Shown here piece by piece: positions 50,787-59,625 of a stretch of DNA of 64,000 bases. How positions within the stretch are numbered: position 1 is the first letter of the stretch; each line of letters opens with the position of its first letter. The DNA is from Diaminobutyricibacter sp049994905 (GTDB lineage: Bacteria; Actinomycetota; Actinomycetes; Actinomycetales; Microbacteriaceae), in NCBI RefSeq assembly GCF_049994905.1, contig NZ_CP188258.1, forward strand, positions 2,294,001-2,358,000. The letters run 5' to 3'. Below the pieces are notes generated by a model that worked only from the letters and a program-made list of their open reading frames with translations, was not told where the DNA came from and did not search any database. Made by a program: the position numbers and the translations under genes.

Positions 50787-51272
50787 TCAGCCCCGGTGCT
50801 CCGTCAGCTCGATCGTCGCGAGCACTTCGCGTCCGCCCGGGGACGATCGCGGCGCCATGTCGACGAGGGCGATCTGTGACAGCCTCAGCACGTCCCCCTC
50901 GGTCGCGCGCCGTTCGCCTTTCGCGGTGACGTGCGGTCGGTACGGTCCCGGCTGGAATACGCGATCGCCGGACGACGCCAACGGTGCGAGCGCACCGAGA
51001 AGAACGTCGTGAAGATGGGTGAGCCGGTCGTCGTCCTCCACCAGGGTGACGGGAATGTCGTGCCGGCGGCCGAACAGCGCGCCATGCCCGGCCGTGACCT
51101 CGAAAGGCGCGACGGCTGACGAGGTCTCGGCGATGAGACGCGCGACGTCGTCCACGGAGGCGTGCGTGCTGAACGGCGGCACGACGGTCACGTGCAGAGG
51201 CCATTCACGCACCGCGAAGCGCGTGCCGGAACGGAGCGGTTCCAGGGGAATCACGACGACGATCCGCGGCAT
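50787..51272 (-). CDS. 2H phosphoesterase / 2'-5' RNA ligase-like protein
   Basis: A 161-residue protein with the two HxT motifs that define the 2H superfamily: WPLHVTVVPPF (about residues 24-34) and YRPHVTAKGER (about residue 112). Such proteins hydrolyse or ligate 2'-5' or cyclic phosphodiester bonds in RNA. It convincingly has both active-site histidines, but the biological substrate is unknown. The ATG at 51272 lies 6 bases from a TAGACT box. Convergent with the hydrolase upstream. Confidence 0.82.
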   Translation of the reverse strand: MPRIVVVIPLEPLRSGTRFAVREWPLHVTVVPPFSTHASVDDVARLIAETSSAVAPFEVTAGHGALFGRRHDIPVTLVEDDDRLTHLHDVLLGALAPLASSGDRVFQPGPYRPHVTAKGERRATEGDVLRLSQIALVDMAPRSSPGGREVLATIELTEHRG

Positions 51273-51278
51273 GTGCCG

Positions 51279-51284
51279 AGTCTA
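51279..51284 (-). promoter_or_regulatory. -10 box of the 2H phosphoesterase gene (leaderless)
   Basis: On the minus strand TAGACT ends 6 bases before the ATG at 51272. Confidence 0.5.
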
Positions 51285-51416
51285 AAAGCTGCGAATGTCA
51301 GAAGGCTGCCGCACCGCGTTCCCAGTTCGTCCGGCCACAGTGATCATGAGCCTCGTGGCGTCTTCGCTGCCGACGTCGCCGAACGAGCGTGCTTGAAGAA
51401 CGGGGATCGACGAACG

Positions 51417-52811
51417 ATGACAGCGCCGCCGGTTGACAGGCTCCGGTCCGCGCCGGGCCGGTTGCGGGAGCTTCGCGATGTCATCGTCGAGCGCTCCACG
51501 GCATCCGCGGGCCTGATCGCCATCGCCCTGTTCGCCGTCGCCGCCGCGATCGCTGCCTGGCTGCGCATCCCCGCCGTCGCGAGGAACACGCTGTGGGCCG
51601 AAGACGGCAGGAACTTCATCCAGGATGCGGTGAATCACGGCCCGCTTGCCTCGCTCGCCATCCCGTACGCCGGGTACCTGCACACGATCCCTCGGCTCAT
51701 CACGGCCTTCACCGTCTCGTTCGTGCCGGTGTCGCAGTGGGCGGATGCGGTGACTGCCGGCTCGTGCCTGGTCGCCGGCATCCTTGCGGCCGTCGTCTTC
51801 GTCTGCACCCGCGATGTCGTCCCGTGGCTGCCCGGGCGATTGCTCATCGCCGGCCTGACCGTGCTCGCGCCGCTCGCCCCACGCGAGGTGCTCGGCAACG
51901 CGGCCAACGTGCACTCGCTCGTCCTGTGGACGGTGTTCTGGATGCTGCTATACACCCCGCGCACGCGCGCCGGCTCGATCGCGCTCGGCGTCGTCGCGCT
52001 CCTCGGGGCGGCCACCGAGATCCAGTGCCTGGTCCTGCTTCCGCTCGCCCTCATCCACTGGCGCAACCGGCGGCGATGGCCGATGCTCGCCGGGCTCGGC
52101 GCAGGGCTCGCAATGCAGTTGTTCGTCACCCTGTTCTGGCCGCGCGGGCAGTCCGGGAATCCGCCGGTCGAGGCGCTCTCGATCGCATACGGCTACCTCA
52201 TCAACGCGGTGATGCCGCTCGTGACTCCGCAGAACTCGATCGGACCCGTGCTCGTGCGCACGGGGCCACTCGTCGGGGTGGCGGTGTTCGCGGTCGTCGC
52301 CGGGGCGCTCGCATACGTGATGGTCCGCGGGCTTCGGGCGCAGCGCATCACTGCAGCCGGCCTGGTGGTGGGGTCGATCGCGTTCTACACGCTCGATGTC
52401 GTCAGCAATCCCAATTCGTTTTACGACTATGCGCGGTTCGACCGGGATGAGCTGGCGCAGGTCTGGCTCGTCCGTTACGGGGTCGTGCCCTCGATGATGC
52501 TCGCGGCGGTCGTCGTGCTCGCAATCTCCGTCGCGGTCTCGAGGCGGCGCGCCGGTGACCGCGACCCACTTCTCGGCAACCACAGCGTGCTCGCCGGAGG
52601 CGCGGCTCTGGCCGTGGTCGCAGCTCTGCTGCTCGTGCAGTTCGTGCCCCACGACACGCGACGCTCAGCCGGGCCCCAGTGGTCACCGCAAGTGACAACC
52701 GCCGCACAGGCCTGCGAACGGTTGCCGGCCACCTATGTCTTCCACCTGAGCGAGACCATCGGCTGGCATGTCTGGCTGACCTGCCGCGTTCTCGACCCTC
52801 CAGGCGCGTAG
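51417..52811 (+). CDS. Polytopic membrane protein, possibly glycosyltransferase-like
   Basis: A 464-residue protein with about ten predicted membrane helices. The first helix (GLIAIALFAVAAAIAAWL) is followed by an extracytoplasmic loop with TLWAEDGRNFIQDAV; an acidic residue pair in this loop resembles the metal/donor site of GT-C type glycosyltransferases and of related actinobacterial membrane proteins. A large C-terminal extracytoplasmic part (after VQFVPHD) contains two Cys that could form a disulfide. ATG 51417; upstream starts in the same frame add basic, unconserved residues. Function not established. Confidence 0.7.
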   Translation: MTAPPVDRLRSAPGRLRELRDVIVERSTASAGLIAIALFAVAAAIAAWLRIPAVARNTLWAEDGRNFIQDAVNHGPLASLAIPYAGYLHTIPRLITAFTVSFVPVSQWADAVTAGSCLVAGILAAVVFVCTRDVVPWLPGRLLIAGLTVLAPLAPREVLGNAANVHSLVLWTVFWMLLYTPRTRAGSIALGVVALLGAATEIQCLVLLPLALIHWRNRRRWPMLAGLGAGLAMQLFVTLFWPRGQSGNPPVEALSIAYGYLINAVMPLVTPQNSIGPVLVRTGPLVGVAVFAVVAGALAYVMVRGLRAQRITAAGLVVGSIAFYTLDVVSNPNSFYDYARFDRDELAQVWLVRYGVVPSMMLAAVVVLAISVAVSRRRAGDRDPLLGNHSVLAGGAALAVVAALLLVQFVPHDTRRSAGPQWSPQVTTAAQACERLPATYVFHLSETIGWHVWLTCRVLDPPGA

Positions 52812-52822
52812 TCACGTGCTTC

Positions 52823-53581
52823 TCAGCCGAGCGCTTTGAGGTCCGCCTGCAAGGCGGCCTGATCGAACCCTTCCAGTGACACGCCCTGGGTGAGCATCTC
52901 CTTCGACAGGTAGGCGATGCCTTCGTCCATATAGGTCGACAGGAAGTCGGGATCCATCGGGTGCACCTTGCCCCAGGTGACGATCTGGAAATGCGTCCCG
53001 TCGAACCCGACCAGCGGCACATAGTGGCCGCCCTCGATCTTCGCGCCGGGCACGACGGACCACGGCTGCCCTTTGTTGAACTGGTCCATCGCCGATGCAG
53101 GGAACTTGATGCCGATCCCGACGGCGCCGAACAGGTAGCACGCCAGCTTCACATCGTCGAGGTTGCCCACGGGGAGCGCGAGGTACGCCGCGACCTTGTG
53201 CCGGTTTCCGTTCGAATCGACGACCCCGGTCTTGCGCCGGTAGGAGGCCGCAACGGCCATGTCCGTGCCCTTGTCGCTGTTCGGGTCGCTCGGCTTGAAC
53301 CCGGTGACCTTCGCGTAGTCGGACAGCACGGACTGGTCCGTGAACGAGAACGTGTGCTTCGCCTCGTCACCCCACAGCATCGTCTCGTGCGCGGCTCCGG
53401 CCCAGACGCAGTCTCCGTACTTGTCGTTTCCGAGCATCCCGATCGGCTGCGAGGCATACAGTCCCTGATGGCCGAACACCGGCGGCACCGGGGGCAGTTT
53501 CGTCGCGTCGAGGAACGCCGAAAAGGCGAACGAGACGGCACCCGCACGTGCGGGCAGTTTGCCCAGCTTGAAATCCGGCAT
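52823..53581 (-). CDS. Papain-like cysteine-protease-fold protein (hypothetical)
   Basis: A 252-residue protein without signal peptide. The segment NDKYGDCVWAGAAHETMLW (Cys about residue 47) followed much later by GGHYVPLVGFDGTHFQIVTWGK (His about residue 171) is the Cys-His arrangement of C39/papain-like folds. Residues 65-120 carry a helical insert. The role is unknown: protease, transglutaminase-like or inactive. ATG 53581 is chosen because AAGGAG (53589-53594) is 7 bases away; the ATG at 53587 would be only 1 base from it. Convergent with the membrane protein gene, 11 bases apart. Confidence 0.72.
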   Translation of the reverse strand: MPDFKLGKLPARAGAVSFAFSAFLDATKLPPVPPVFGHQGLYASQPIGMLGNDKYGDCVWAGAAHETMLWGDEAKHTFSFTDQSVLSDYAKVTGFKPSDPNSDKGTDMAVAASYRRKTGVVDSNGNRHKVAAYLALPVGNLDDVKLACYLFGAVGIGIKFPASAMDQFNKGQPWSVVPGAKIEGGHYVPLVGFDGTHFQIVTWGKVHPMDPDFLSTYMDEGIAYLSKEMLTQGVSLEGFDQAALQADLKALG

Positions 53582-53960
53582 TGTCATGCTCCTTCGATTC
53601 GCGAAGCGAGCGCGTCGTCGCGCTCGCAAGCGTCACGATCCCGATTCGGGATTCGGCGAACACCGGTGACAGCGGGTCGGCTTCGACTGGGGCGACCCGC
53701 ACCTGTTGCTCGCATGCTCGGCATCAGATGACGTCCCCATACTGGCACTTCGTCAGCGCGCGCAGTCAGAAGTTTTTTATGCCAGGCCGCGTCACCCGAG
53801 TGGCGCCGAGCCGTGGTCGTTCGCGCCCACACTGAGCTACAGCGACCCGGGCCCGAGCGGGTGTGCAGTACAGGTCACGTCCTGGGCCGGATGGTGCCGG
53901 GCGAACGATATTCCCTGCACGCGCGGATCTGAACACGGGAACCGCGCGCGGCTGATGAAG
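53582..53960. other. Non-coding stretch between the cysteine-protease-like gene and tRNA-Leu
   Basis: About 380 bases without a convincing gene. It holds the Shine-Dalgarno and presumably the promoter of the minus-strand gene, a T6 run on the plus strand (near 53773-53778) and a run of short GC inverted repeats. I see no RNA gene in it. Confidence 0.5.
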
Positions 53961-54043
53961 TGCCGGTGGTGGGACTCGAACCCACACGCCCTCTCGGACA
54001 AAGCATTTTGAGTGCTCCGCGTCTGCCATTCCGCCACACCGGC
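53961..54043 (-). tRNA. tRNA-Leu (anticodon CAA)
   Basis: The minus strand reads as an 83-base class II tRNA: acceptor GCCGGTG at the 5' end pairs with CACCGGC plus discriminator A. The D-arm, anticodon loop CTCAAAA (anticodon CAA, decoding UUG), a variable arm around GTCCGAGAGGGC, and the T-arm GTGGGTTCGAGTCCCAC are visible. CCA is not encoded. UUG is a rare codon in this GC-rich genome. It is divergent from the ANTAR regulator, 39 bases apart. Confidence 0.93.
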
Positions 54044-54069
54044 GCACAACAACGCCACTCAGGATACCG

Positions 54070-54075
54070 TAGGCT
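54070..54075 (+). promoter_or_regulatory. -10 box of the ANTAR regulator gene (leaderless)
   Basis: TAGGCT ends 7 bases before GTG 54083, which decides the start within a frame that is open further upstream into the tRNA gene. Confidence 0.5.
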
Positions 54076-54082
54076 TTTGCTC

Positions 54083-54688
54083 GTGACTGACCAAGAATCT
54101 GCCCCGATCGTCCCACGCCGCGTCGTCGTCGCGGAGGACGAGTCTCTGATCCGCCTCGATATCGTCGAGATCCTCCGGGACAACGGCTTCGAGGTCGTGG
54201 GGGAGGCCGGAGACGGCGAGACGGCCGTGGCGCTTGCGACCGAGCTGCGCCCCGACCTAGTCATCATGGACGTGAAGATGCCGCAGCTCGACGGCATCTC
54301 GGCGGCCGAGCGGCTGTCGAAGGGCCACATCGCCCCCGTCGTGCTGCTGACGGCCTTCAGCCAGAAGGAGCTCGTCGAGCGAGCGACCGAGGCGGGCGCG
54401 CTCGCCTATGTGGTCAAGCCGTTCACGCCGAACGACCTGCTCCCGGCGATCGAGATCGCACTCGCGCGCTACGCGCAGATCATCGCCCTCGAGGCTGAGG
54501 TGTCCGACATGGTCGAGCGCTTCGAGACCCGCAAGCTCGTCGACCGCGCCAAGGGCCTGCTGAACGAGAAGATGGGGCTCAGCGAGCCGGAGGCTTTCCG
54601 CTGGATCCAGAAGGCATCCATGGACCGTCGGCTCACCATGCACGACGTCGCCCAGGCGATCATCGAGCAGCTCGCCGCCAAGAAGTAG
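54083..54688 (+). CDS. pdtaR: PdtaR-like response regulator with ANTAR RNA-binding domain
   Basis: A 201-residue regulator. The receiver domain has the acidic pair in VVVAEDESLIRLD, phospho-acceptor Asp in LVIMDVKMPQLDG (about residue 65), the Thr in VVLLTAF and Lys in YVVKPF. The C-terminal ANTAR domain (about residues 137-195, with KLVDRAKGLLNEKMGLSEPEAFRWIQKASMD) binds tandem hairpins and stops terminator formation. In mycobacteria this protein (Rv1626) also lies just upstream of polA and works with the histidine kinase PdtaS. No kinase is in the window. GTG 54083 from the -10 spacing. Confidence 0.9.
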   Translation: MTDQESAPIVPRRVVVAEDESLIRLDIVEILRDNGFEVVGEAGDGETAVALATELRPDLVIMDVKMPQLDGISAAERLSKGHIAPVVLLTAFSQKELVERATEAGALAYVVKPFTPNDLLPAIEIALARYAQIIALEAEVSDMVERFETRKLVDRAKGLLNEKMGLSEPEAFRWIQKASMDRRLTMHDVAQAIIEQLAAKK

Positions 54689-54705
54689 TCGAAGCTCGGG
54701 GCCGC

Positions 54706-55110
54706 TCAGAGGTCCTTGATCAGGTTCGTGATGCGGATGGTCGAACAGCGCCGTCCCTGCTCATCGGTCACCGCGATCTCGTGTGTCGTCAGGGTGCGCC
54801 CCAGGTGGATCGGCGTGCACACGCCCGTCACCCATCCGCTGGTCGCCGAGCGCGTGTGCGTGGCGTTGATCTCGATACCCACAGCGAGGCGACCCGCGCC
54901 CGCCCACAGGTTGGCCGCCATCGATCCGAGGGACTCGCCGAGCACGACGTAGGCGCCTCCGTGCAGCAGATCTGCGGGCTGCGTGTTGCCTTCGACGGGC
55001 ATGCGCGCGACGGCACGATCCATCGTGAATTCCAGCACCTCGATGCCCATCTTCTCGGCGAGGGCGCCGAGTCCGCGCTCCTTCACATATGCCAGCTGAT
55101 CCAGCGTCAT
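54706..55110 (-). CDS. PaaI-family hotdog thioesterase
   Basis: A 134-residue single hotdog-fold protein. The family core NTQPADLLHGGAYVVLGESLGSMAAN (catalytic region with HGG and the following Glu-x-x-x-S) is in place, along with VGIEINATHTRSA. Such enzymes hydrolyse aromatic acyl-CoAs, for example hydroxyphenylacetyl-CoA. In this position next to pdtaR and polA a thioesterase is common in Actinobacteria. ATG 55110 has AGGAAAGGG upstream. Convergent with pdtaR (17 bases), divergent from polA. Confidence 0.88.
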   Translation of the reverse strand: MTLDQLAYVKERGLGALAEKMGIEVLEFTMDRAVARMPVEGNTQPADLLHGGAYVVLGESLGSMAANLWAGAGRLAVGIEINATHTRSATSGWVTGVCTPIHLGRTLTTHEIAVTDEQGRRCSTIRITNLIKDL

Positions 55111-55151
55111 GGGCCCTTTCCTCGGTCGTCAGGAGTGTCGCAGGCGCCTTG

Positions 55152-55157
55152 TAGGCT
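55152..55157 (+). promoter_or_regulatory. -10 box of polA (leaderless)
   Basis: TAGGCT ends 6 bases before the polA GTG start at 55164; there is no Shine-Dalgarno. Confidence 0.5.
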
Positions 55158-55163
55158 GGCCTG

Positions 55164-57830
55164 GTGTCAGACTCCGAAAAGCCTACCCTCCTCGTCATCG
55201 ACGGCCATTCGCTGGCATTCCGGGCCTTCTACGCCCTCCCCGTCGACAGCTTCGTCAATCGCGATGGCCAGCACACGAACGCCATCCACGGGTTCATCTC
55301 GATGCTCATTGTGCTGCTCGCCGACCGCAAGCCGACCCACATCGCCGTGGCGTTCGACCTGTCGCGGTACTCGTTCCGCACCCGCGAGTATCCGGAGTAC
55401 AAGGGCACCAGGAACGAGACTCCTCCGGAGTTCGCCGGCCAGATCCCGCTCCTCGAAGAGGCGCTGCACGCGATGAACGTCACCACGGTGACGAAAGAGG
55501 ATTACGAGGCGGACGACATCCTCGCCACCCTCGCCGCGAAAGGCGTGGCCGATGGCTACCGGGTGCTCCTGGTGTCGGGTGACCGCGATACGATCCAGCT
55601 CGTCAACGACGACGTGACGCTGCTCTACCCGAACGTCCGCGGAGTCTCCGAGCTCAAGGTGTACGACCCCGCCGCCGTGCGCGAGAAGTACGGTATCGAG
55701 CCTGCGCAGTATCCCGAGATCGCCGCCCTCGTCGGCGAGTCGAGCGACAACCTGATCGGTATCGACAAGGTCGGGGAGAAGACCGCCGTCAAATGGGTCC
55801 AGCAATACGGAACGGTCGAAGAGATCGTCGCCCATGCCGACGAGATCAAGGGTGTGGTCGGCGAGAAGCTTCGCGAGCAGAAAGACAACGCCCTCCGCAA
55901 CCGTCGCCTCAACAAGCTCGTCGACGATCTCGACCTTCCTGTCGAGCCCGGCGATCTCGAACGCCGCCCGATCAATGAGCAGGCCGTCCGTGACATCTTC
56001 GGGAGGCTCCAGTTCAAGACGCTGCTCGAGCGGCTCCTGAAGACCGCTGCGGCGGAAGGGCAGCTCGAAGGCTCGGTAGTCGACGGAGTGAGCACCGGCG
56101 CGACCTCGATCCCTGCCGTACGCACCATGCTCGATGAGGAGCTCGCGCTCTGGCTGTCCCGCGCATCCGCAGACGGCAAGCCGGTCGGAGTCCAGGTCGA
56201 ACGCGGCCACCTCGGCATCACCGGATTCGGCCTCGCGACCTCCGACGACACCGTTTACGTCCCGTGGGTCGCGGGTCGGCCCGACTACACAGCACTCGAA
56301 GAATGGCTCGCCGGCAGCGCACCGAAATACTTCTTCCATGCGAAGCCGCAATTCAAGGCGCTGAGCCGGGCCGGCTTCGTCGTCGACGGGCTCGCGTTCG
56401 ATACGCGCCTCGCCGGCTGGCTGCTCAAACCGGGCGGAGGACCGCAGACGCTCGCCGACCAGGTCTACGACGTGCTGGGTGAATCGCTTCCGCAGTCCGA
56501 CCCCAACCAGCTCGTGCCGCTCACCGAGCCGGTGAGTGCTGCCACCGAGGCCTGGTACGTGCTGCGCATCGCAGCGGCGCAATCCATCGCGATCGACGAA
56601 GGCTCCCGCCGGGTGCTCGACGAGATCGAACTGCCCCTTGTCGCGGTACTGGCCGAGATGGAACTCACCGGAGTCACGGTGAACGCCGACGTACTCGCGC
56701 GCCTGCGCGGCGAACTCACCGACAAGTCCAACGACTACGCCGCACGCGCCTACGCCGAAATCGGCCACGAAGTGAACCTCGGTTCGCCCAAGCAGCTCCA
56801 GCAGGTCCTTTTCGACGAATTGCAGATGCCCAAGACGCGGTCCACGAAGACCGGCTACTCGACCGACGCGGCGTCGCTGGCCGATTTGCAGGAGCAGAAC
56901 CCGCATCCATTCCTCGGGCTGCTGCTGCAGCACCGCGACGCCTCAAAGCTGCGCCAGATCATCGAGACGCTCGAGCGTGGCGTCGAATCGGATGGGCGCA
57001 TCCACACCACCTACGACCAGACCGGCACAACGACCGGGCGCATCTCGTCGAACGATCCGAACCTCCAGAACATCCCCGTTCGCACCGAAGAAGGACGCGA
57101 GATCCGCTCGGCGTTCGAACACGGTGAAGGCTTCGAGGCCCTGCTCACCGCGGACTACTCGCAGATCGAGATGCGCATCATGGCGCACCTCTCCGAAGAC
57201 GCCGGCCTCATCGAGGCCTTCCAGTCCGGGGAAGACCTCCATCGTTTCGTCGGCGCACGCATCTTCGGCGTCACCCCGGCCGAAGTGACGCCCGCCATGC
57301 GCACGAAGGTCAAAGCGATGTCGTATGGGCTCGCCTACGGCCTGAGCGCGTTCGGGCTGTCCAAACAGCTGCGCATCGAGACGGCAGAGGCGCGGCAGCT
57401 CATGGTCGACTACTTCACACGGTTCGGGGCCGTACGCGACTACCTGCGCAATGTCGTCGAACAGGCACGTGTCGACGGCTACACCGAGACGATCTTCGGT
57501 CGACGCAGGCCCTTCGCAGACCTCACGAGCACCAACCGTGTCCTTCGCGACAACGCCGAGCGAGCTGCGCTCAACGCACCCATCCAGGGATCCGCCGCCG
57601 ACATCCTCAAGATCGCGATGCTCAACATCGCCGCCGATCTCATCGACCAGCGTCTCAACTCGCGCATGCTCCTGCAGGTGCACGACGAACTGATCTTCGA
57701 AGTCGCGCCAGGGGAGTGGGACGCGCTCGAAGCCATCGTGCGCAACCGCATGGCGACCGCCGCCGAACTTAGGGTCCCGCTCGACGTCCAGGTCGGCCGC
57801 GGTGCCAACTGGGACGACGCGGCGCACTGA
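55164..57830 (+). CDS. polA: DNA polymerase I
   Basis: Gap-filling and Okazaki-fragment polymerase, 888 residues. The N-terminal 5'-nuclease domain (residues 1-300) begins TLLVIDGHSLAFRAFYALP and has YEADDILATLA and SGDRDTIQLV. The middle 3'-5' exonuclease domain is degenerate: the first metal motif reads VQVERG instead of FDxET, so proofreading is probably lost, as in mycobacterial PolA and Taq. The polymerase domain has motif A DYSQIEMRIMAHLS (about residue 664), the O-helix KVKAMSYGLAYGLSAFG and motif C QVHDELIFEV (about residue 838). GTG 55164 from the -10 spacing. Confidence 0.96.
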   Translation: MSDSEKPTLLVIDGHSLAFRAFYALPVDSFVNRDGQHTNAIHGFISMLIVLLADRKPTHIAVAFDLSRYSFRTREYPEYKGTRNETPPEFAGQIPLLEEALHAMNVTTVTKEDYEADDILATLAAKGVADGYRVLLVSGDRDTIQLVNDDVTLLYPNVRGVSELKVYDPAAVREKYGIEPAQYPEIAALVGESSDNLIGIDKVGEKTAVKWVQQYGTVEEIVAHADEIKGVVGEKLREQKDNALRNRRLNKLVDDLDLPVEPGDLERRPINEQAVRDIFGRLQFKTLLERLLKTAAAEGQLEGSVVDGVSTGATSIPAVRTMLDEELALWLSRASADGKPVGVQVERGHLGITGFGLATSDDTVYVPWVAGRPDYTALEEWLAGSAPKYFFHAKPQFKALSRAGFVVDGLAFDTRLAGWLLKPGGGPQTLADQVYDVLGESLPQSDPNQLVPLTEPVSAATEAWYVLRIAAAQSIAIDEGSRRVLDEIELPLVAVLAEMELTGVTVNADVLARLRGELTDKSNDYAARAYAEIGHEVNLGSPKQLQQVLFDELQMPKTRSTKTGYSTDAASLADLQEQNPHPFLGLLLQHRDASKLRQIIETLERGVESDGRIHTTYDQTGTTTGRISSNDPNLQNIPVRTEEGREIRSAFEHGEGFEALLTADYSQIEMRIMAHLSEDAGLIEAFQSGEDLHRFVGARIFGVTPAEVTPAMRTKVKAMSYGLAYGLSAFGLSKQLRIETAEARQLMVDYFTRFGAVRDYLRNVVEQARVDGYTETIFGRRRPFADLTSTNRVLRDNAERAALNAPIQGSAADILKIAMLNIAADLIDQRLNSRMLLQVHDELIFEVAPGEWDALEAIVRNRMATAAELRVPLDVQVGRGANWDDAAH

Positions 57831-57870
57831 TCGCCGCGCCCCGCCGCGCGTCCCGCACAGCGCCCGTCGA

Positions 57871-57921
57871 GCACAGGAAAAGACACCTCTGTAGACGCGA
57901 TTGGGATGCTTTTCCCTGTGC
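57871..57921. terminator. Inverted repeat between polA and the DUF885 gene
   Basis: GCACAGGAAAAG (57871-57882) and CTTTTCCCTGTGC (57909-57921) pair over 12 bp with one bulged base and a 26-base loop, 40 bases after the polA stop and just before the -10 of the next gene. It may terminate polA, or serve as a binding site; no U-run follows. Confidence 0.4.
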
Positions 57922-57938
57922 CCGGCTCACCCTGCTTA

Positions 57939-57944
57939 TAGGGT
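57939..57944 (+). promoter_or_regulatory. -10 box of the DUF885 gene (leaderless)
   Basis: TAGGGT ends 6 bases before ATG 57951. The intervening CGGAGT contains GGAG, but far too close to act as a Shine-Dalgarno. Confidence 0.45.
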
Positions 57945-57950
57945 CGGAGT

Positions 57951-59624
57951 ATGACGAACGCAGAGAAGCGAACTCCCACTCCCATCGACACGATCGCTGA
58001 AGAGTGGGTCGACACCCAGCTGGAATTGTTCCCCGAGTACCACGTCTACCTCGGCCGACCCGGCCGCGAAGGCGAATACGCCGACTACTCGCCCGCGGGC
58101 TCCGAGAGGGCCGCTGAGGCCGCCAAACGTACGCTCGCTGCCATCCGGTCAGCCGAACCCGTCGACGACATCGACCGCGTCACCAAAATGGACCTTGCGC
58201 GCGAACTCGAACTCGACATCGAGAAACGCGACGCAGGCTTCGACCAGCGCGATCTCAACGTCATCGCATCGCCGGCGCAAGGCCTGCGCGAGATCTTCGA
58301 TCTGGTTCCGACCGACAGCGAACAGGACTGGGCGAACATCGCCAAGCGCCTGGGCAACCTTCCCGCGGCGATGGACGGCTACATCGAGACACTGCGCAGC
58401 GGCATCGCGAGCGGCAACGTCGCTGCCATTCGCCAGGTCCGCGAAGTCGCCGCGCAGGTCGGCAAGCAGACCGCGGCCAGCGGATTCTTCTTCGAGTTCA
58501 CGCAGGGCGCCAGGCCCGCACAAGGCGAACTGCCTGCATCCCTCACCGCCGACCTGGCCGAGGGCGCTCGCGCATCCGCGGAAGCCTACGGAAAGCTGCA
58601 GGCCTTCCTCACCGACGAACTCGCACAGCACGCCCCCGAGAAGGACGCCGTCGGCCGCGAACATTACGCACTCGCCTCGCGCTACTTCCTCGGCGCGACC
58701 GTCGACCTCGACGAAACGTATGAGTGGGGCATCGAGGAGCTCGCGCGCATGGTCGCCGAGCAGGAGTCCATCGCCCGAGAGATCAAGCCGGGAGCTTCGG
58801 TTCACGAAGCGATCGCCTTTCTCGACCAGGACCCCAGCCGCAAGCTGCACGGAACGGACGCGCTCCAGAAGTGGATGCAGCAGACCAGCGACCGCGCGAT
58901 CGAGGAGCTCGGGCGGTCGCATTTCGATATCCCGACCGAGATCCGCCGCCTCGAATGCATGATCGCGCCGACGCAGGAAGGTGGCATCTACTACACCCCG
59001 CCGACCGACGACTTCGCCCGTGCCGGCCGCATGTGGTGGAGCGTGCCGGAGGGCGTCACCGAGTTCGACACCTGGCGCGAACTCACGACCGTCTACCACG
59101 AGGGTGTTCCCGGACACCACCTGCAGATCGCACAGGCCGTGTACAACAAGGCCCAGCTGAACACCTGGCGCCGCAACGCCGGAACGTCAGGGCACGCCGA
59201 AGGCTGGGCGCTCTACGCCGAACGGCTCATGGAACAGCTCGGCTACCTGGACGACCCGGCCGACCGTCTCGGGATGCTCGACGGGCAGCGGATGCGCGCA
59301 GCCCGCGTCGTGCTCGACATCGGCGTGCACCTCGAGAAGCAGCTGCCCGACGGATCCGGCCCCTGGACCGGCGATTACGCTTTCACGTTCCTTGGCGACA
59401 ACGTCAACATGAATGAAGGCTTCGTGCGCTTCGAAGTGAACCGCTACCTCGGCTGGCCGGGCCAGGCTCCGTCGTACAAGATCGGCCAGCGCATCTGGGA
59501 GCAGCTCCGCGACGAGTACGCCCGCCGTGAAGGCGACGCATTCGACATCAAGGCGTTCCACAAGAAGGCGCTCGACATCGGCGGCGTCGGCCTCGACACG
59601 CTCAAATCCGCTCTGCTGGACTGA
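57951..59624 (+). CDS. DUF885 family metallopeptidase-like protein
   Basis: A 557-residue soluble protein of the DUF885 family, which resembles M2/M3/M32-type peptidases with a mostly helical fold. The zinc-site motif TTVYHEGVPGHHLQIAQ (about residues 381-397, a HExxxxH-like variant usual in DUF885) and downstream GHAEGWALYAERLMEQLG with the third ligand Glu are present. Peptidase activity in the family is plausible but the natural substrate is unknown. Two bases of spacing to the DUF4166 gene suggest a three-gene unit with the TIGR01777 protein. Confidence 0.85.
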   Translation: MTNAEKRTPTPIDTIAEEWVDTQLELFPEYHVYLGRPGREGEYADYSPAGSERAAEAAKRTLAAIRSAEPVDDIDRVTKMDLARELELDIEKRDAGFDQRDLNVIASPAQGLREIFDLVPTDSEQDWANIAKRLGNLPAAMDGYIETLRSGIASGNVAAIRQVREVAAQVGKQTAASGFFFEFTQGARPAQGELPASLTADLAEGARASAEAYGKLQAFLTDELAQHAPEKDAVGREHYALASRYFLGATVDLDETYEWGIEELARMVAEQESIAREIKPGASVHEAIAFLDQDPSRKLHGTDALQKWMQQTSDRAIEELGRSHFDIPTEIRRLECMIAPTQEGGIYYTPPTDDFARAGRMWWSVPEGVTEFDTWRELTTVYHEGVPGHHLQIAQAVYNKAQLNTWRRNAGTSGHAEGWALYAERLMEQLGYLDDPADRLGMLDGQRMRAARVVLDIGVHLEKQLPDGSGPWTGDYAFTFLGDNVNMNEGFVRFEVNRYLGWPGQAPSYKIGQRIWEQLRDEYARREGDAFDIKAFHKKALDIGGVGLDTLKSALLD

Positions 59625-59625
59625 G

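Noticed and set aside
53765..53780. T6 run (near 53773-53778) as an intrinsic terminator on the plus strand
   Set aside because: No stable stem precedes it and no plus-strand gene leads into it.
53760..53848. tRNA-like D-arm (GTAGCTCAGTGTGGG on the minus strand, 53826-53848)
   Set aside because: No matching anticodon arm, T-loop (TTCrAnyC) or acceptor pairing follows; chance similarity.
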